A stretch of DNA of 46,100 bases from JAYUDN01 sp043769645 (GCA_043769645.1 JAYVJC010000029.1:1-46100); one strand, 5' to 3'. Shown: positions 20,459 to 31,450, counted from the first letter of the stretch. The notes: generated by a model not told the origin, from the letters alone. A program made the numbers and translations.

Positions 20459-21703
20459 ATGAATTATTTTAGGAAATATAGCTATCTATTTTTTTTATTT
20501 GTATCTTGAGTCCTGAGTTGAGCCTGAGTATATCAGTATATGAATCAGTGGGAGATCCAAAAAGTATATACCAATAGAGTATATACCAACGTTGAATCCC
20601 TGATGAATTCAAAAAAAATACAAGAAGCCTATAACATCATCGCCGATCACTACTATAAGTTTAGTGAACATGATAAAAACGACCTCAAGAATGGGGTCAT
20701 TCGAGGAATTGTAGGTTCACTCGAAGATAAGCATAGTGAATTTTTTACCATTGACGAGGCAAAAGAATTTCACGATACTTTAGCTTGAGATTTTGAAGGA
20801 ATAGGGGCGGTTATTTGAGATGATAAAAAAGGAATTCTTATAGAAAAAATTATTCCTGATTCTCCAGCTTCTAAAGCAAGCCTTCAAGCGTGAAATATTA
20901 TTATCGAAGTAGGCTGAGAAACGATGGTTTGAGTTCCTGTAAAAGAAGCAGTCAAGAAAATCCGTTGACCAAAATGAACCCCCGTTACCCTCAGGTTGTT
21001 CGATCCTGTTGATAGTACTTTTCAGACAAAAACGGTTGTGCGGGATTCTATTGTAGTACCTTCTGTTCAGACCAAGAGCTTTACCGGCGGACTCGGATAT
21101 ATAGAAGTTTCTATATTTGGTGAAAAAACAGGTTCCGAATTTACCAAAGCGCTTCTCGATCTTGAAAAACAAAAGGTTCGTGGTATTATCATTGATCTTC
21201 GCTACAATGGTGGTGGATTTCTCGATGAAGCTGTTCGCATGCTTTCTCACTTTATCCCAAAGGATCTGGCTCTCGTGAGTACAAAATATACGAAGCCTGA
21301 AGATAACGAAACCCTCTTTTCCGTAGGGGGCAGGTATCATACTATCCCACTTGTATTTCTGGTGAATGATATGACCGCTTCTGCGAGTGAGATAATGGCC
21401 GGAGCCATACAGGACTATGAACGTTGAATTATCGTAGGAGAGAAAACATACGGCAAATGATCCGTACAACAGCCGTTTGTTCTTTCTGATGGAAGTGAGC
21501 TCAAAATTACCATTGCTCGATGGTATACCCCGAAGGATAGAGGAATTGATGGTATCGGTATTAAACCGGATATTGAAGTGAAGATTAAAGATGAAGATTA
21601 CAAAAATAAATACGATCGCCAACTCGAAACCGCTAAAGATATCCTCGAAAATCTTATCACGAGTAAGAATCGAACCGATACTATAAAGAAATTTAACCCA
21701 TAA
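20459..21703 (+). CDS. ctpA: S41-family C-terminal processing protease with PDZ domain
   Basis: The 414-aa protein has an N-terminal membrane anchor (SYLFFLFVSGVLSGAGVY). Next is the pre-PDZ region (GIVGSLEDKHSEFFT), a PDZ domain (GDFEGIGAVIGDDKKGILI and PDSPASKASLQAGN) and the catalytic core: GYIEVSIFG, GIIIDLRYNGGG, TASASEIMAGA with the nucleophilic Ser, and YGKGSVQ with the general-base Lys. These proteases trim or degrade envelope proteins. Nine or so glycines are TGA, including one in YGKGSVQ. The start was chosen because it alone gives the membrane anchor in frame. A nearby ATG at 20430 is in another frame. Confidence 0.93.
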
Positions 21704-21749
21704 ATCCTCCTATGTTTTTTAAAAATAATAAAAATTTACATCTCTACAG

Positions 21750-21777
21750 GAAGTAAGAAAAATATTTTTCTTACTTC
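21750..21777 (+). terminator. Long hairpin between ctpA and glyA
   Basis: GAAGTAAGAAAAA pairs perfectly with TTTTTCTTACTTC around a two-base loop. It may be the ctpA terminator or a control element for glyA, whose ATG is 25 bases later. Confidence 0.55.
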
Positions 21778-21801
21778 TCTATCTTCTTATCTTTCCCCTC
21801 T

Positions 21802-23037
21802 ATGTCTTATATACAACAACAGGACCCCGTTTTATTTGATTTTATTCAGTGAGAAACTGAACGTCAAAAGTATGAGCTTGAGCTTATTGCGAGTGAAAAC
21901 TATGTTTCCGAGGCGGTATTGGAAGCAAACGGATCGATTCTTACTAATAAATATTCTGAAGGATACCCCGGCAAACGCTACTATGCGGGACAAGAGTTCA
22001 TCGATAAAGTGGAAAATCTTGCGATTGACCGAGCACGACTTCTCTTTGGCGCTGAATATATAAATGTTCAACCACACTCGGGTTCTCCAGCGAATCTGGC
22101 AGTATTTTTTGCTCTTCTCAATCAAGGAGATACGATTCTCGGTATGAAGCTAGACCACGGAGGACACCTTTCACATGGCCATCCACTCAATTTTTCTGGG
22201 AAAACCTATCACATTATTCCGTATGGCGTTGATAAGGATACCGAAACTATAGATATGGAAGAGGTGAGAGCGCTTGCCCTTGAGCATAAGCCTAAACTCA
22301 TAATCGCTGGTTTTTCTGCCTACTCACGGGACATTGATTGGAAATGATTTCGTGCGATTGCAGATGAAGTAGGGGCTATGTTATTAGCAGATATTGCTCA
22401 TATTGCTGGACTCATTGCAGGGGGAGCTCTTGAAAACCCTATTCCCTACTGCGATATCGTAACGACGACTACTCATAAAACCCTACGCGGCCCACGATGA
22501 GCACTTATTATGTCGAAAGAAAAATATGGAACACAACTCGCTCGAGCGGTTTTTCCAGGAATTCAGTGAGGTCCACATGAACACACTATTGCTGCAAAGG
22601 CTGTAGCGTTTCAAGAAGCCCTTCAGCCAGAGTTTTGACACTATGTTCGACAAGTTATCGCCAACGCTCAGGCTATGGCGAAAGAATTCCAATCTTCATG
22701 AATTCGTGTAGTCTCATGATGAACTGATAATCATCTCATGCTTCTTGATATCTATGGATCTCTCGGAATTTCAGGGAAAGATGGCGAAGTAATACTTGAA
22801 TCCATAGGTATTTCTTGTAATAAAAATACCATTCCATTTGATACAAGAAAACCAATGGACCCATCTGGTATACGACTTGGAACACCTGCGATCACTACTC
22901 GTGGGATGAAAGAAGATGATGTCAGACAAGTGGCGAAACTCATAATTGAAGCACTTAAAAATAGTGATGACACGGGACTCCTTAAAGATCTAAAATCCAA
23001 GGTGAGAACTCTTTGCGAAGCATTTCCTATTTATTAA
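21802..23037 (+). CDS. glyA: Serine hydroxymethyltransferase
   Basis: The 411-aa PLP enzyme interconverts serine and glycine while loading one-carbon units on tetrahydrofolate. It shows ELELIASENYVSEAVLEA, the ITNKYSEGYPGKRYYAG-type block, QPHSGSPANLAV, the PLP-Lys motif TTTTHKTLRGPRGAL (Lys near residue 225), and FPGIQGGPHEH with a TGA-coded Gly. The C-terminal IRLGTPAITTRGM block is present. In an organism that spends UGA codons on glycine, glycine supply is central. It is followed after 9 bases by an unknown gene in the same direction. Confidence 0.96.
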
Positions 23038-23046
23038 TATCCGTGT

Positions 23047-23808
23047 ATGGGAATCGATACGAATGATGACATCGATGGGCTAATGGTTGGAAATGAAGCT
23101 CCTTCTGAAAAGAAAGAATCTACGGGTGAAAAGTCGAAAAAAGCAGAGCGATTTATACAAAAAGCTCAGAAAGATGAGCGTCGAGCCCGATCAGATAATA
23201 GTGATCTTTATAGTATCCTGACAAAATTTCTCAAAAATCCACTTTTTGATGAACTGTTTCAACCTGTTACATCCTTACTGGAACAGGCTTTTCCATCACG
23301 CCTTATTCTCTGATTAATCGCTTTCGTATACCCTGAAGCCACTCTCTATGTTGGAGAAAAGCTCCAAAGAAAAGAAATGGTGAAGTCAATGATGCTTCTT
23401 TCTCGAGAAGAGAAATTGAAACTATTTCAAGAAGATACACTAGATATTTCTATACGTAACTGGATGAGCCTATGGATTACTTCCTGGTACGACTTTATCC
23501 TTCACCAGGATGCTTCTATTATCATGAATCATAAACTGTTTTCTCTCCTCAAAACGGAAGCATCTAAAGCCCTTCTTATAGACGGAGTCAAGGCTGTTCT
23601 TGTATTTTTTTTCCAAACGAGAAATATCACTCTCTCTCCATCAGTTGCGACAAGATATGCTGATTTTATTGTTTCTCAAATGTTTGAGAAGGTACAACAT
23701 CTTTCAAGTACACACCTTACAGAAGATCCTGAATTTCTACTTGATCAGTCAGAAGGAAATAAAATTACTGCGAGTATGCTTTTTGGCTTCAGCGCATCCG
23801 AAGAATAG
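23047..23808 (+). CDS. Hypothetical protein, 253 aa
   Basis: The N-terminal 55 residues are acidic/basic and probably disordered (EAPSEKKESTGEKSKKAERF), followed by a mostly helical globular part with Phe- and Leu-rich helices such as LFDELFQPVTSLLEQAF and ALLIDGVKAVLVFFF. No clear membrane helix or family motif. One TGA near residue 89. Its end overlaps the 3' end of the convergent comEC by 44 bases. It is likely co-transcribed with glyA (9-base gap). Confidence 0.65.
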
Positions 23809-25303
23809 TGAAACTCAGCGTATCTATGATGAAGTAAGCGAGTACGGCTATTAAAATCAGGGGAGTGTATATCTGATACGATTTCTCTAGAGTAATCCCT
23901 GGATCGAGGAGTGCCATGAAGTGACTTATTGACTCTGTATACTCAAGGAGTCCGTATACTGTATATCATATCAGGTACGCTCCGTAAGGAGATAGGTAGG
24001 ATATCACGAGTGAAAAGAGTGAGAGTATCATAATCCAACCAATCGTAGGTCAAATAAGGATATTAGCTACAATACTAAAAGGAGAAAAAGTCGAAAATAT
24101 AAAAAGGAGATACGGGGCGGTTCCCACCGTTGCAGCAGTAGTTATGATGGCACTTTCCCGAACTCCACCATAATCCGGTATCCAACGATACCAAGTTCCT
24201 ATAGAGTCCTTCCAGATGAGAATAGACAATGTCGCTAAAAATGAAAGAGTACAGCTAATATCATGTATAAGGCTTAATGGATTGTAGAGACAAAATCAAA
24301 CCATTACAAGAAATAGGAGCATGACTGAGTCTATTTTTTTATCAAAAGAAAATCCAAAGTAAATTATTATCCCCATTATAGTAGCGCGGATGACGGGTAC
24401 ATCGAGCCCTACCAGTACCATAAAAAATAGGAGAATACTCGAAATGATAAAAAGTCGTCATCCTTTCGGAAGACGAAAGTACCGTATTCCCTTTTCTATG
24501 ATTATGAGGAGAAGTCCGACATTAGAACCACTCACGGCCAGTAGGTGGGAAAGACCACTTATCCGAAAATCATCCTTTATTTGCTGTCCGATCAAATCCG
24601 TATTTCCAATCAGTATTCAGAGTATGAGTCAGGCAGTGTCTTTCGGATAGAGTATTTCTAGTTGTTTTGAAATACTCTCTCGAATGGTCTCGATAGATAT
24701 TTTCTGATCTTTACTTTTTGAGTGACTAAAAAGAAAGAGACGAGCGCTGGCATGAACATCTTGTATGAATCAATACATTCTGAACATACCGCCTGATGAG
24801 TCGAGGGGGTTTATTTTTCATTTCCAGTGAAGAACTTCGCCCTTTCGCAGAGTAAGATTAGAAGGAATTCTGAGAGATAGTGCTGTCGAAGTAAGTGGCG
24901 AAATAGCGTCTATAGTGTCGATCTTTAGTCGATAGACTCGATACATATCTGATTTTCTTCATGAATCTAGCACAGTACCGCTTATATCAAGCACATTTGT
25001 ATAGTTCCCTGAAATATTTTGTAGGAAATTTTCTTTATAAATGTGAGTTTCCCAACTATCCAACGAATGAATGGCTCCGAAAGAATAACATAACCATCAG
25101 AGAACCCATATTCTCGGATAGAGTATTAGAATACTTCCAGATATATAGAATAGAGTGATCAATGAAAATACAACCCAGAAAGAATTTACATATCCGATAA
25201 ATGAACCAAGAAGAAAGGATATGCTCGAAAACAAAAATAATATCCGAGGGTGGTAGATCTCGTGGGAGAATGCCAATCGAGATTGGAAATTTTCCACCGA
25301 CAT
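23765..25303 (-). CDS. comEC: ComEC/Rec2 DNA-uptake channel, lacking the metallo-beta-lactamase domain
   Basis: The 512-aa polytopic membrane protein starts with two membrane helices, then an OB-fold-like soluble domain (DISGTVLDSGRKSDMYRVY, LRKGEVLHWKGKIN). The Competence domain follows with GLSHLLAVSGSNVGLLLIII, GLDVPVIRATIMGII and AATVGTAPYLLFIF. ComEC is the inner-membrane channel for single-stranded DNA in transformation. Family members of 700-800 aa usually carry a C-terminal metallo-beta-lactamase (nuclease-like) domain. Here the chain ends shortly after the last membrane helix. It runs to TAA through several TGA codons and overlaps the convergent unknown gene. It lies 15 bases after lgt. 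Confidence 0.9.
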
Positions 25304-25318
25304 ATATCATAAATTTAT

Positions 25319-26119
25319 CTAGACTTTCATATGTCACCAAGTGATACGCAATCCTATGAAGATAAGTATTAGTGCTCCTATCTGGTTCAGATGTAGGTGT
25401 AAGAAGGAAAGAAAAATATCTTCTGATCCATTAAAAAATTCGCCCACTAAAAGAAGCGCTCAAAAGAGAGCCATTCCTACTCCTCAGATAAATCCAGGCT
25501 GGCTATAGCTCTTTCGAAGAAATATACAGATCGAAAAAAGAATGAGAGAGCCAAGCGCGTAAAAAATAGGAAGAGGAAATATTGGACTGGTAAATGGTAC
25601 GATACTATCAGGGTGAAGGTAAGAAATCCCTATAGAGTCCCACACGGGTCTACCGTAGACTTGCCCTCCGAGAAATGCACCGATATAACCAATAATACTT
25701 GCTGCCAGAAAAGAAACAACTATAACATCAAGGTAGAGGTTCTTATTTTGTGGTTTTTCCCCACGAGTTTTGATATAAAAAACTAGGAAAAATCCAAAAA
25801 TACCACCCATAAGGGAGAGGTTGTAGTTTTGCATAATAAAGATGTCCCTGAGAAACGAGAGAATATTACTTTCTCATCCTAAAAGTCTTGAAAAATGGAA
25901 TTTCTGATTTGACCACTCAGCGAGCATATAAAATAATCTTCCAAATATTATAACTCCAGTACTGAAAGCAATGAGTGATTGAAATACGGGTTCCGTAATA
26001 CCCATCTTTCCTGAGAGTCTATGGAGGAGCCAAAAGAATACAACAAAAGCTATACTCAGAAAGAGGCCAAAGGTATATATAGTTATCCAACCATCAAAGA
26101 ATTCAATTTTCGGATACAT
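25319..26119 (-). CDS. lgt: Prolipoprotein diacylglyceryl transferase
   Basis: The 266-aa, seven-helix enzyme moves diacylglycerol onto the lipobox cysteine of prelipoproteins. It shows the family start (YPKIEFFDGWITIYTFGLF), the SLMGGIFG segment, and the Lgt signature region GYIGAFLGGQVYGRPVWDS in place of the usual RxGNFxNxELxGRP. The C-terminal helix ends ITWGHMKV. The Asn/Glu of the signature are substituted (LGGQ), a divergence worth noting. A signal peptidase II gene is not in the window. Confidence 0.88.
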
Positions 26120-26191
26120 GTGATTTCAGTTAAGAGCTAAAAGTTAAAAGTTAAAAGGTATTCCTCGTAACTTGAAGACTTTATATGGACA

Positions 26192-27706
26192 TTATTTTGC
26201 GTACTCGATCACACGCTTCTCTCGCATGAGATTAATTTTCACTTCACCTGGATAGCTACAGTTCGCTTCGATCTGAGCCGCTATTTCTTGCGCGAGTTTT
26301 TCGGAAGCGAGGTCAGATACTGTATCTGCGTCGACAAATACACGAACCTCCCGTCCTGCTGAAAGGGCGTATGCTTTACTCACTCATGAAAAACTCATAG
26401 CAATATTCTCCATTTCCTGGATACGTTTCACATAGTCTTCTACATTCATCCGTCTCGCTCCTGGGCGTACGGCCGATATAGCATCAGCAATCTGCACGAT
26501 CTTGGTCTCGATACATATTTGCGGAACATCATCATGGTGCCCTTCGATGATATTGACGGTTTTTTCATCGAGTCCGTACTTTCGAGCTATGCGCCCGCCG
26601 ATTTCGGGGTGTGTCCCCTCGATATCATGGTCCATAGATTTTCCGAGATCATGGAGGAGTCACCCTCGAAGAGCGAGCACCGGATCGGCTCCGATAAGGC
26701 GAGCAATCGCCTCTGCAATATAGGCCACTTCTTTCGAGTGCATCAATATATTTTGCCCATAGCTCGTACGGAACCGAAACTTTCCAATGAGTGGGATAAT
26801 TTCATCGGGGATATCGAGTATTCCCATTTCATCGATCGTTTTCCTGCCAAGATCATAGATAAGCTTTTCAGCTTCTTGTTGGTTTTTTTCGACGATTTCC
26901 TCGATCCGCGCAGGCTGTATTCGCTTATCTTCTATGAGGTCTTCGAGTGATTTCTTCGCAATATACCGACGAAAGAGGTCGAAACTCGAAAGAAATACTG
27001 TATCGGGAGCATCATCAATAATGAGGGAAACACCAGTAGCTCGTTCAAAAGCTATGATATTACGCCCTTCTTTTCCGATAAGTTTTCCCTTGAGATCATC
27101 ACTTTCAAGCGTTACCATAGTCTGAGTCGTCTCCCCGGTGACATCTCCCGCATATTGCTGGATCGACTTGATAAGAATCTCGCGTGCCATATCTCGTTCC
27201 TTGATCTTGTATTCCTTCTTCTTTTTTTCTATAAGACTGAGGATATCTTTCTCATAGCGTTCTTCGGTATACTTTAAAAGGAGTTCCTTGGCGTCAGATT
27301 GAGATAATTTACTGATTTCTTCAAGTCGATTACTGACTTCGGATTGCTTTTTCTCAACCCTTTCGACTTCTTTCTGAAGGGTTCATTCTTTCTCAAAGAG
27401 CTCATTCTTTTTCGCCTCTACTTCTTCATATTTTTTGTCGAGACGTTCCTCTTTTTGGGTTATTTTTTGCTCTTGTTCTACAGCTTGTTGCTTTCGTTCT
27501 CGAATTTCAGTACGTTCTTCTTCGAGAAGCTTACGGATAGAATTGGCTTGTTCTTCTGATTGTCGGAGGACTTTTTGGGCTTGTTCTTCGGCTTCTCGAA
27601 TGATAACTTGTTTTTTATTTTTATTTTTCCAGGAAATTACAAAGTAAGAAGCCAATACGCCAATAAATCCTCATACTAGGAGGCTTAAGATAGTTACAGG
27701 TGTCAT
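26192..27706 (-). CDS. rny: Ribonuclease Y
   Basis: The 504-aa protein has the RNase Y architecture: an N-terminal membrane helix (ILSLLVGGFIGVLASYFV), a long coiled coil (residues about 30-170, Glu/Lys/Gln rich), a KH domain with LIGKEGRNIIAFERATGVS, and an HD domain (residues about 320-420) with LLHDLGKSMDHD and EGHHDD, then the conserved EYAK end. It starts mRNA decay at the membrane. A -10 TATAAA lies 8 bases before the ATG, so the transcript would be almost leaderless. Two glycines next to the HD motif are TGA. Confidence 0.95.
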
Positions 27707-28147
27707 AGGTTGTTTTTATAGTGAGTAAAGTGAGTTTCTATCGAATCAACATAAGTATTGTATATGAAAACCAAAAAAAATAAAATTTGTTTTTCTTTGA
27801 GGGAGTTTGGCCCTTTATAGAGAGGAAAAACCCGTTCTTGTCAAAAAATAGATATTTGGAGTGGTATAACTCTATGTGAATACAATCGTGAAAATAGAGT
27901 GAAGAGGACCTGATTTCATTTGACTTTGACCCCTCGTTTCATAGTATTACGCTCAGAAACCGACCTTTCTGTTTCACGAACTTTAACATATAAACTGCCC
28001 AATTTCAAAATCTCTTGTTCTATCTGACGAGAGGAAGAAGTGTAGTGTCTCAAGTTTTCATGTTAAAAAGTTCTCAAGTTCGAAACTTTTACCTTATAAC
28101 TTTAAACTTTCAACTCCTTTTCTTCCTCTTGTTATGTACGTAACTTG
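27707..28147. other. Intergenic region with one unassigned code-25 frame
   Basis: No gene is convincing. On the minus strand a frame without TAA or TAG spans 27694-28053 (119 residues from a TTG), with a peptide-like start (RQIEQEILKLGSLYVKVRE) but a nondescript second half. It ends inside the first codons of rny. An inverted repeat of GAGGAAGAAG and CTTTTCTTCCTC encloses 28030-28133. Confidence 0.35.
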
Positions 28148-28165
28148 AGGTTAAAGCTTTAACCT
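28148..28165. promoter_or_regulatory. 18-bp perfect palindrome upstream of the SLH-protein gene
   Basis: AGGTTAAAGCTTTAACCT is its own reverse complement. It may be a protein-binding operator or hairpin, about 245 bases before the ATG. Confidence 0.45.
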
Positions 28166-28185
28166 TGCCGAGCAATCGGACAGGT

Positions 28186-28330
28186 GATTCCCCTGACCAG
28201 GGAATCAAATCGGAATGCTTGAGAAAAAATATATATTTCGTACTTTTTCATATATAGAGGAAGTGCCTTCGGGAATCCGAAGCGTAAACATATAAATTTT
28301 CTTTTGTACTCCACTCCTACTTCGGTAGGA
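28186..28330 (+). promoter_or_regulatory. Hairpin-rich leader of the SLH-protein mRNA
   Basis: Three perfect stems follow each other: GATTCCC/GGGAATC (28186-28206), CTTCGG-GAAT-CCGAAG (28267-28282) and TCCTAC-TTCG-GTAGGA (28315-28330). The last closes a stable UUCG tetraloop. Long structured leaders are known to stabilise abundant surface-layer mRNAs. The placement, 80-220 bases before the ATG, fits that. The promoter itself is not clear. Confidence 0.5.
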
Positions 28331-28409
28331 CGAGAAATCTTCTGACTAGGATTTTTCAAAATTGTTGATCTACGAGGAAACTCGTTTTATTTTTTAACCA
28401 TATTACAAT

Positions 28410-31331
28410 ATGGGTAACTTCCTTACGAAGGTAACTTCTGTTGTAGGTGGAACTGCTATACTCGTTGCTACGTTGAGTACTTCTCTCGTTGCTGCTGCTA
28501 GTGAATTTCTTCCCTACGCTCAAGTCCTTGCTGATAATGACGTTATCTCTTCTCAGCAATCTGAGATCGGATACCGTCTCGGTGACAATGTCACTCGTGC
28601 TGAACTTGCAAAGATTGTAGCAAACCTTGGTGGTTTTGCTCCTACTTCTTGTATGGCTGATGTCTACTCAGACGTTGGTTCTACACTTGGAGACCTTTGT
28701 GGATACATCGAAGCTCTCGCTGAGGGTGGAGTTGTCTCTACTTCTAACGCTACATTCCGCCCTGCGGCAAATGTAACTCGTGCTGAAATGGTGAAGATGA
28801 TCCTTGCTGCTCTTGGTGAGGAAGGATCAATGGTTGACGCTGGTTATATGGATGTTGCAGGTCTTGGTGACCTTGCAGGATTTATCAACCGTGCCAACGA
28901 GATCGGATGTGCGAAGTCTTCTTCTTACTTCCGACCTGCTTCTACTTCTAGCCGTGGTGAAGCGTTCAAGATAGCTGCTTGTGCTGCTGGTCTTGATATC
29001 GATACTGCTGGACCTGGAAACCTTCCTCCTACTGGAACTGGTACTACTCCTCCTACTGGAACTGGTACTACTCCTCCTGTAATGGTAGCTTCTGGAGCTC
29101 TCAGTGTCGCTCTTGATGGTACCGCTTCTGCTCAGTACGTTCCTAAGAACGCATCTTCTGTAAAGGTTGGTTCTATTAAGCTTACGGCTGGTGCAAACCC
29201 AGTTACTATACAGTCTCTCGTCGTTTCACGATCTGGACTCGGTAACTCCAATGACATCACTTCTTCGAACGGTATCCGTGCCGCTCAGCATGGTGTCGTC
29301 ATCTCAAGTACGGCTGATTACTACAACCCTACTTCTCAGAAGGCTACTGTCTACTTCTCTCCTGCCCTTGTGGTAGCTGCTGGATCATCTCAAATGGTAG
29401 ATATCCTCGTCAACCTCTCTGGTGCTGAGAATAGCCAACATCAGTTCACTCTTGATATGGTAAATGCTTCTAATACCACTGTTACTGGTGCTCCAGTAAC
29501 TCTCGGTCTTCTTAACACTACTTCATACGTTGCAGCTACTACTACAGCAAGTCTTTCGACAGCTGGTGGTACGATTACTACTGGTAAGTCAAATCAGCTT
29601 TTTGCGAAGCTTGATATCTCTGCTGGTGGACGTGAGTCTAAGGTAACTGGATTTACGATTACTCGAAGTGGGTCTACTGACTTCACGAAGAGACTGACGA
29701 ATGTAAAGGTATATAAGAATGGAGTTTCTGTCGGTACGGTTACACTTTCTTCAGAGAAACTCTCTGTAAGTGGACTTGCTGATGTTCTTTCTTCTGGAAA
29801 TACTCAGACTTACGAGCTTCGAGGAGATATTCTCATCGATGCAAATAGTAATGTTATGGGTCTTAAGATCGATGCGACTACAGATATCAATGCTGTAGAA
29901 ATGGCTACTGGCTACTCTACTCAGGTAACTCTCGGTACGTCAGCTATTGCTATTACCTTTGGTTCTGTAGAATTTACATTCTCTAAGACTTCTACTGGAA
30001 ATGTAACTCTTGCTCCAGGTGTGAACAACATCAAACTCTTCGCTGGAAAACTCCAGTCAAAGACTCCAGTATCAGTACGAATGCTTACTATTACTCCTAC
30101 TGTAACAGGTACGGGAATCGCAGGATTCGTTAATGATCAGCTTTCTGTGAAACTTAACGGTTCAGAGATTGCGACTCTTACTTCTCTCGTAGGTGCTCAA
30201 GCACGAACTGTCTCATTCGTTGTGGATGAAGCAAATCCTGCTATGCTTACGATCGAAGGTTCGACGAAGAACAATACTAATATTGCCCCTTCTTCATACC
30301 AATTTACAGTAACTCTTACTGAAGTTCGAGACTCAAGCAACAACTCAATTACGAGTCTCGGAGCTGGATCATCTCTTACTGGTGATAAGACGACTGTGAA
30401 CACGGCTGAGGTAGAACTCAAGCAGGCGACTATCGCAGCTCCTTCTACGTCTCGTGTGTACTCTTCAGCTGAACAGGAAATCGGACGATTCGCAGTTACC
30501 GCTCGTAATGAAGTGGCTCGAGTTCAGTCTATTACTCTTCCAGTTTCTGTTTCTACAGGATCTATCCAAGCTATCTCTAACTCTACTTCAAGCGCTAAGC
30601 TTGTAGATGTGTCTACGAATGCAGAAGTTTCTGCTACGGTGACTATTTCTGGAAATACCATTACCTTCTCTAGTATGAATGATACTATCGGTAAGGATAT
30701 TACTAAGAACTATAAGGTACTCCTTGGTGTAACCTCTGTAGATGCATACTACGGTATGACTCTTAAGGTTGGATCTTCAACTGGAGCTCTCTTCCCTACA
30801 GTTCTTACTGTCGTTCGTGACTCTAACTCTACAGCCATCACTCCTACGGGAATGGCGACTACTAAGACGTATACAATTGGTACCGTAGCCCCTACAGTAC
30901 TCGTTACTACTATCAGTGAAAATACATTTAAGGTTCGTGTTACTAATCCTGATACGAATACTGGAATTACTCTTACTGGTGCTAAGTTTGACTTCAAGAC
31001 AGCTCTTCCAGGTAATACTTCTTACACGGCAAGCGGATGTCTTCGAGATCAAGGTAACTCTAACACTTGTGGAGGATTTGGAACAACTGCTTCGGCTCCA
31101 GTTCCAGCTCTCGCCCAGACTATCTCTGTCACTGGTCTTACGACTAACATGACAGCTGATAAGAATGGTGGATATGTCGAGTTCGAAGTATATGTAACTT
31201 CTGCTAGCCTTCTTCCTTCTGGTGGACAGCTTCAGGTTGCTCTTACTCAACTCTTCTACTCGGTAGGTGCTGCTGCAGACACTGAGACGTACGTTGGTAC
31301 GACTGGTGCAAGCGCAACATTTACGAAGTAA
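28410..31331 (+). CDS. Large SLH-domain surface protein, probable S-layer protein
   Basis: The 973-aa protein starts with a signal peptide (GTAILVATLSTSLVAAA). Residues about 31-195 form three SLH-like repeats (DNVTRAELAKIVANLG, ANVTRAEMVKMILAALG, TSSRGEAFKIAACAAG), which normally anchor proteins to cell-wall polymers. Next is a proline/threonine linker (two tandem PPTGTGTT units encoded by a 24-bp repeat at 29025-29072). About 740 residues of Ser/Thr/Val-rich beta structure follow, with four cysteines near the end. It does not contain one TGA codon in 973, in sharp contrast to neighbouring genes, and codon use is strongly biased (GCT, GGT, TCT). That is the mark of a very highly expressed gene. 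No Shine-Dalgarno. An intrinsic terminator follows at 31368. Confidence 0.85.
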   Translation: MGNFLTKVTSVVGGTAILVATLSTSLVAAASEFLPYAQVLADNDVISSQQSEIGYRLGDNVTRAELAKIVANLGGFAPTSCMADVYSDVGSTLGDLCGYIEALAEGGVVSTSNATFRPAANVTRAEMVKMILAALGEEGSMVDAGYMDVAGLGDLAGFINRANEIGCAKSSSYFRPASTSSRGEAFKIAACAAGLDIDTAGPGNLPPTGTGTTPPTGTGTTPPVMVASGALSVALDGTASAQYVPKNASSVKVGSIKLTAGANPVTIQSLVVSRSGLGNSNDITSSNGIRAAQHGVVISSTADYYNPTSQKATVYFSPALVVAAGSSQMVDILVNLSGAENSQHQFTLDMVNASNTTVTGAPVTLGLLNTTSYVAATTTASLSTAGGTITTGKSNQLFAKLDISAGGRESKVTGFTITRSGSTDFTKRLTNVKVYKNGVSVGTVTLSSEKLSVSGLADVLSSGNTQTYELRGDILIDANSNVMGLKIDATTDINAVEMATGYSTQVTLGTSAIAITFGSVEFTFSKTSTGNVTLAPGVNNIKLFAGKLQSKTPVSVRMLTITPTVTGTGIAGFVNDQLSVKLNGSEIATLTSLVGAQARTVSFVVDEANPAMLTIEGSTKNNTNIAPSSYQFTVTLTEVRDSSNNSITSLGAGSSLTGDKTTVNTAEVELKQATIAAPSTSRVYSSAEQEIGRFAVTARNEVARVQSITLPVSVSTGSIQAISNSTSSAKLVDVSTNAEVSATVTISGNTITFSSMNDTIGKDITKNYKVLLGVTSVDAYYGMTLKVGSSTGALFPTVLTVVRDSNSTAITPTGMATTKTYTIGTVAPTVLVTTISENTFKVRVTNPDTNTGITLTGAKFDFKTALPGNTSYTASGCLRDQGNSNTCGGFGTTASAPVPALAQTISVTGLTTNMTADKNGGYVEFEVYVTSASLLPSGGQLQVALTQLFYSVGAAADTETYVGTTGASATFTK
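29025..29072 (+). repeat. 24-bp tandem repeat in the SLH-protein linker
   Basis: Two identical 24-base units starting CCTCCTACTGG encode PPTGTGTT twice. The length keeps the frame, so copy number could change the linker length without breaking the gene. Confidence 0.9.
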
Positions 31332-31367
31332 TTTCTCTCTCGAGAAATACTACTTTAGACAAAATTT

Positions 31368-31397
31368 CCCTTTCCGATTCTCGGAAGGGGATTTTTT
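31368..31397 (+). terminator. Terminator of the SLH-protein gene
   Basis: CCCTTTCCGA pairs with TCGGAAGGGG (one G-T pair) around TTC, then A and six T. Confidence 0.85.
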
Positions 31398-31450
31398 GTT
31401 GTCTTTTCTGTTTGCACATTAAGCGTACCCGGGATGTGAGCGAGAATAAG

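Noticed and set aside
21712..21756. Possible leader peptide before glyA (MFFKNNKNLHLYRK)
   Set aside because: No run of Gly or Ser codons, and only one hairpin without a competing structure, unlike the proS case.
29025..29072. Tandem repeat as CRISPR or mobile-element trace
   Set aside because: Two in-frame copies encoding a PPTGTGTT linker. No spacers or cas genes anywhere in the window.
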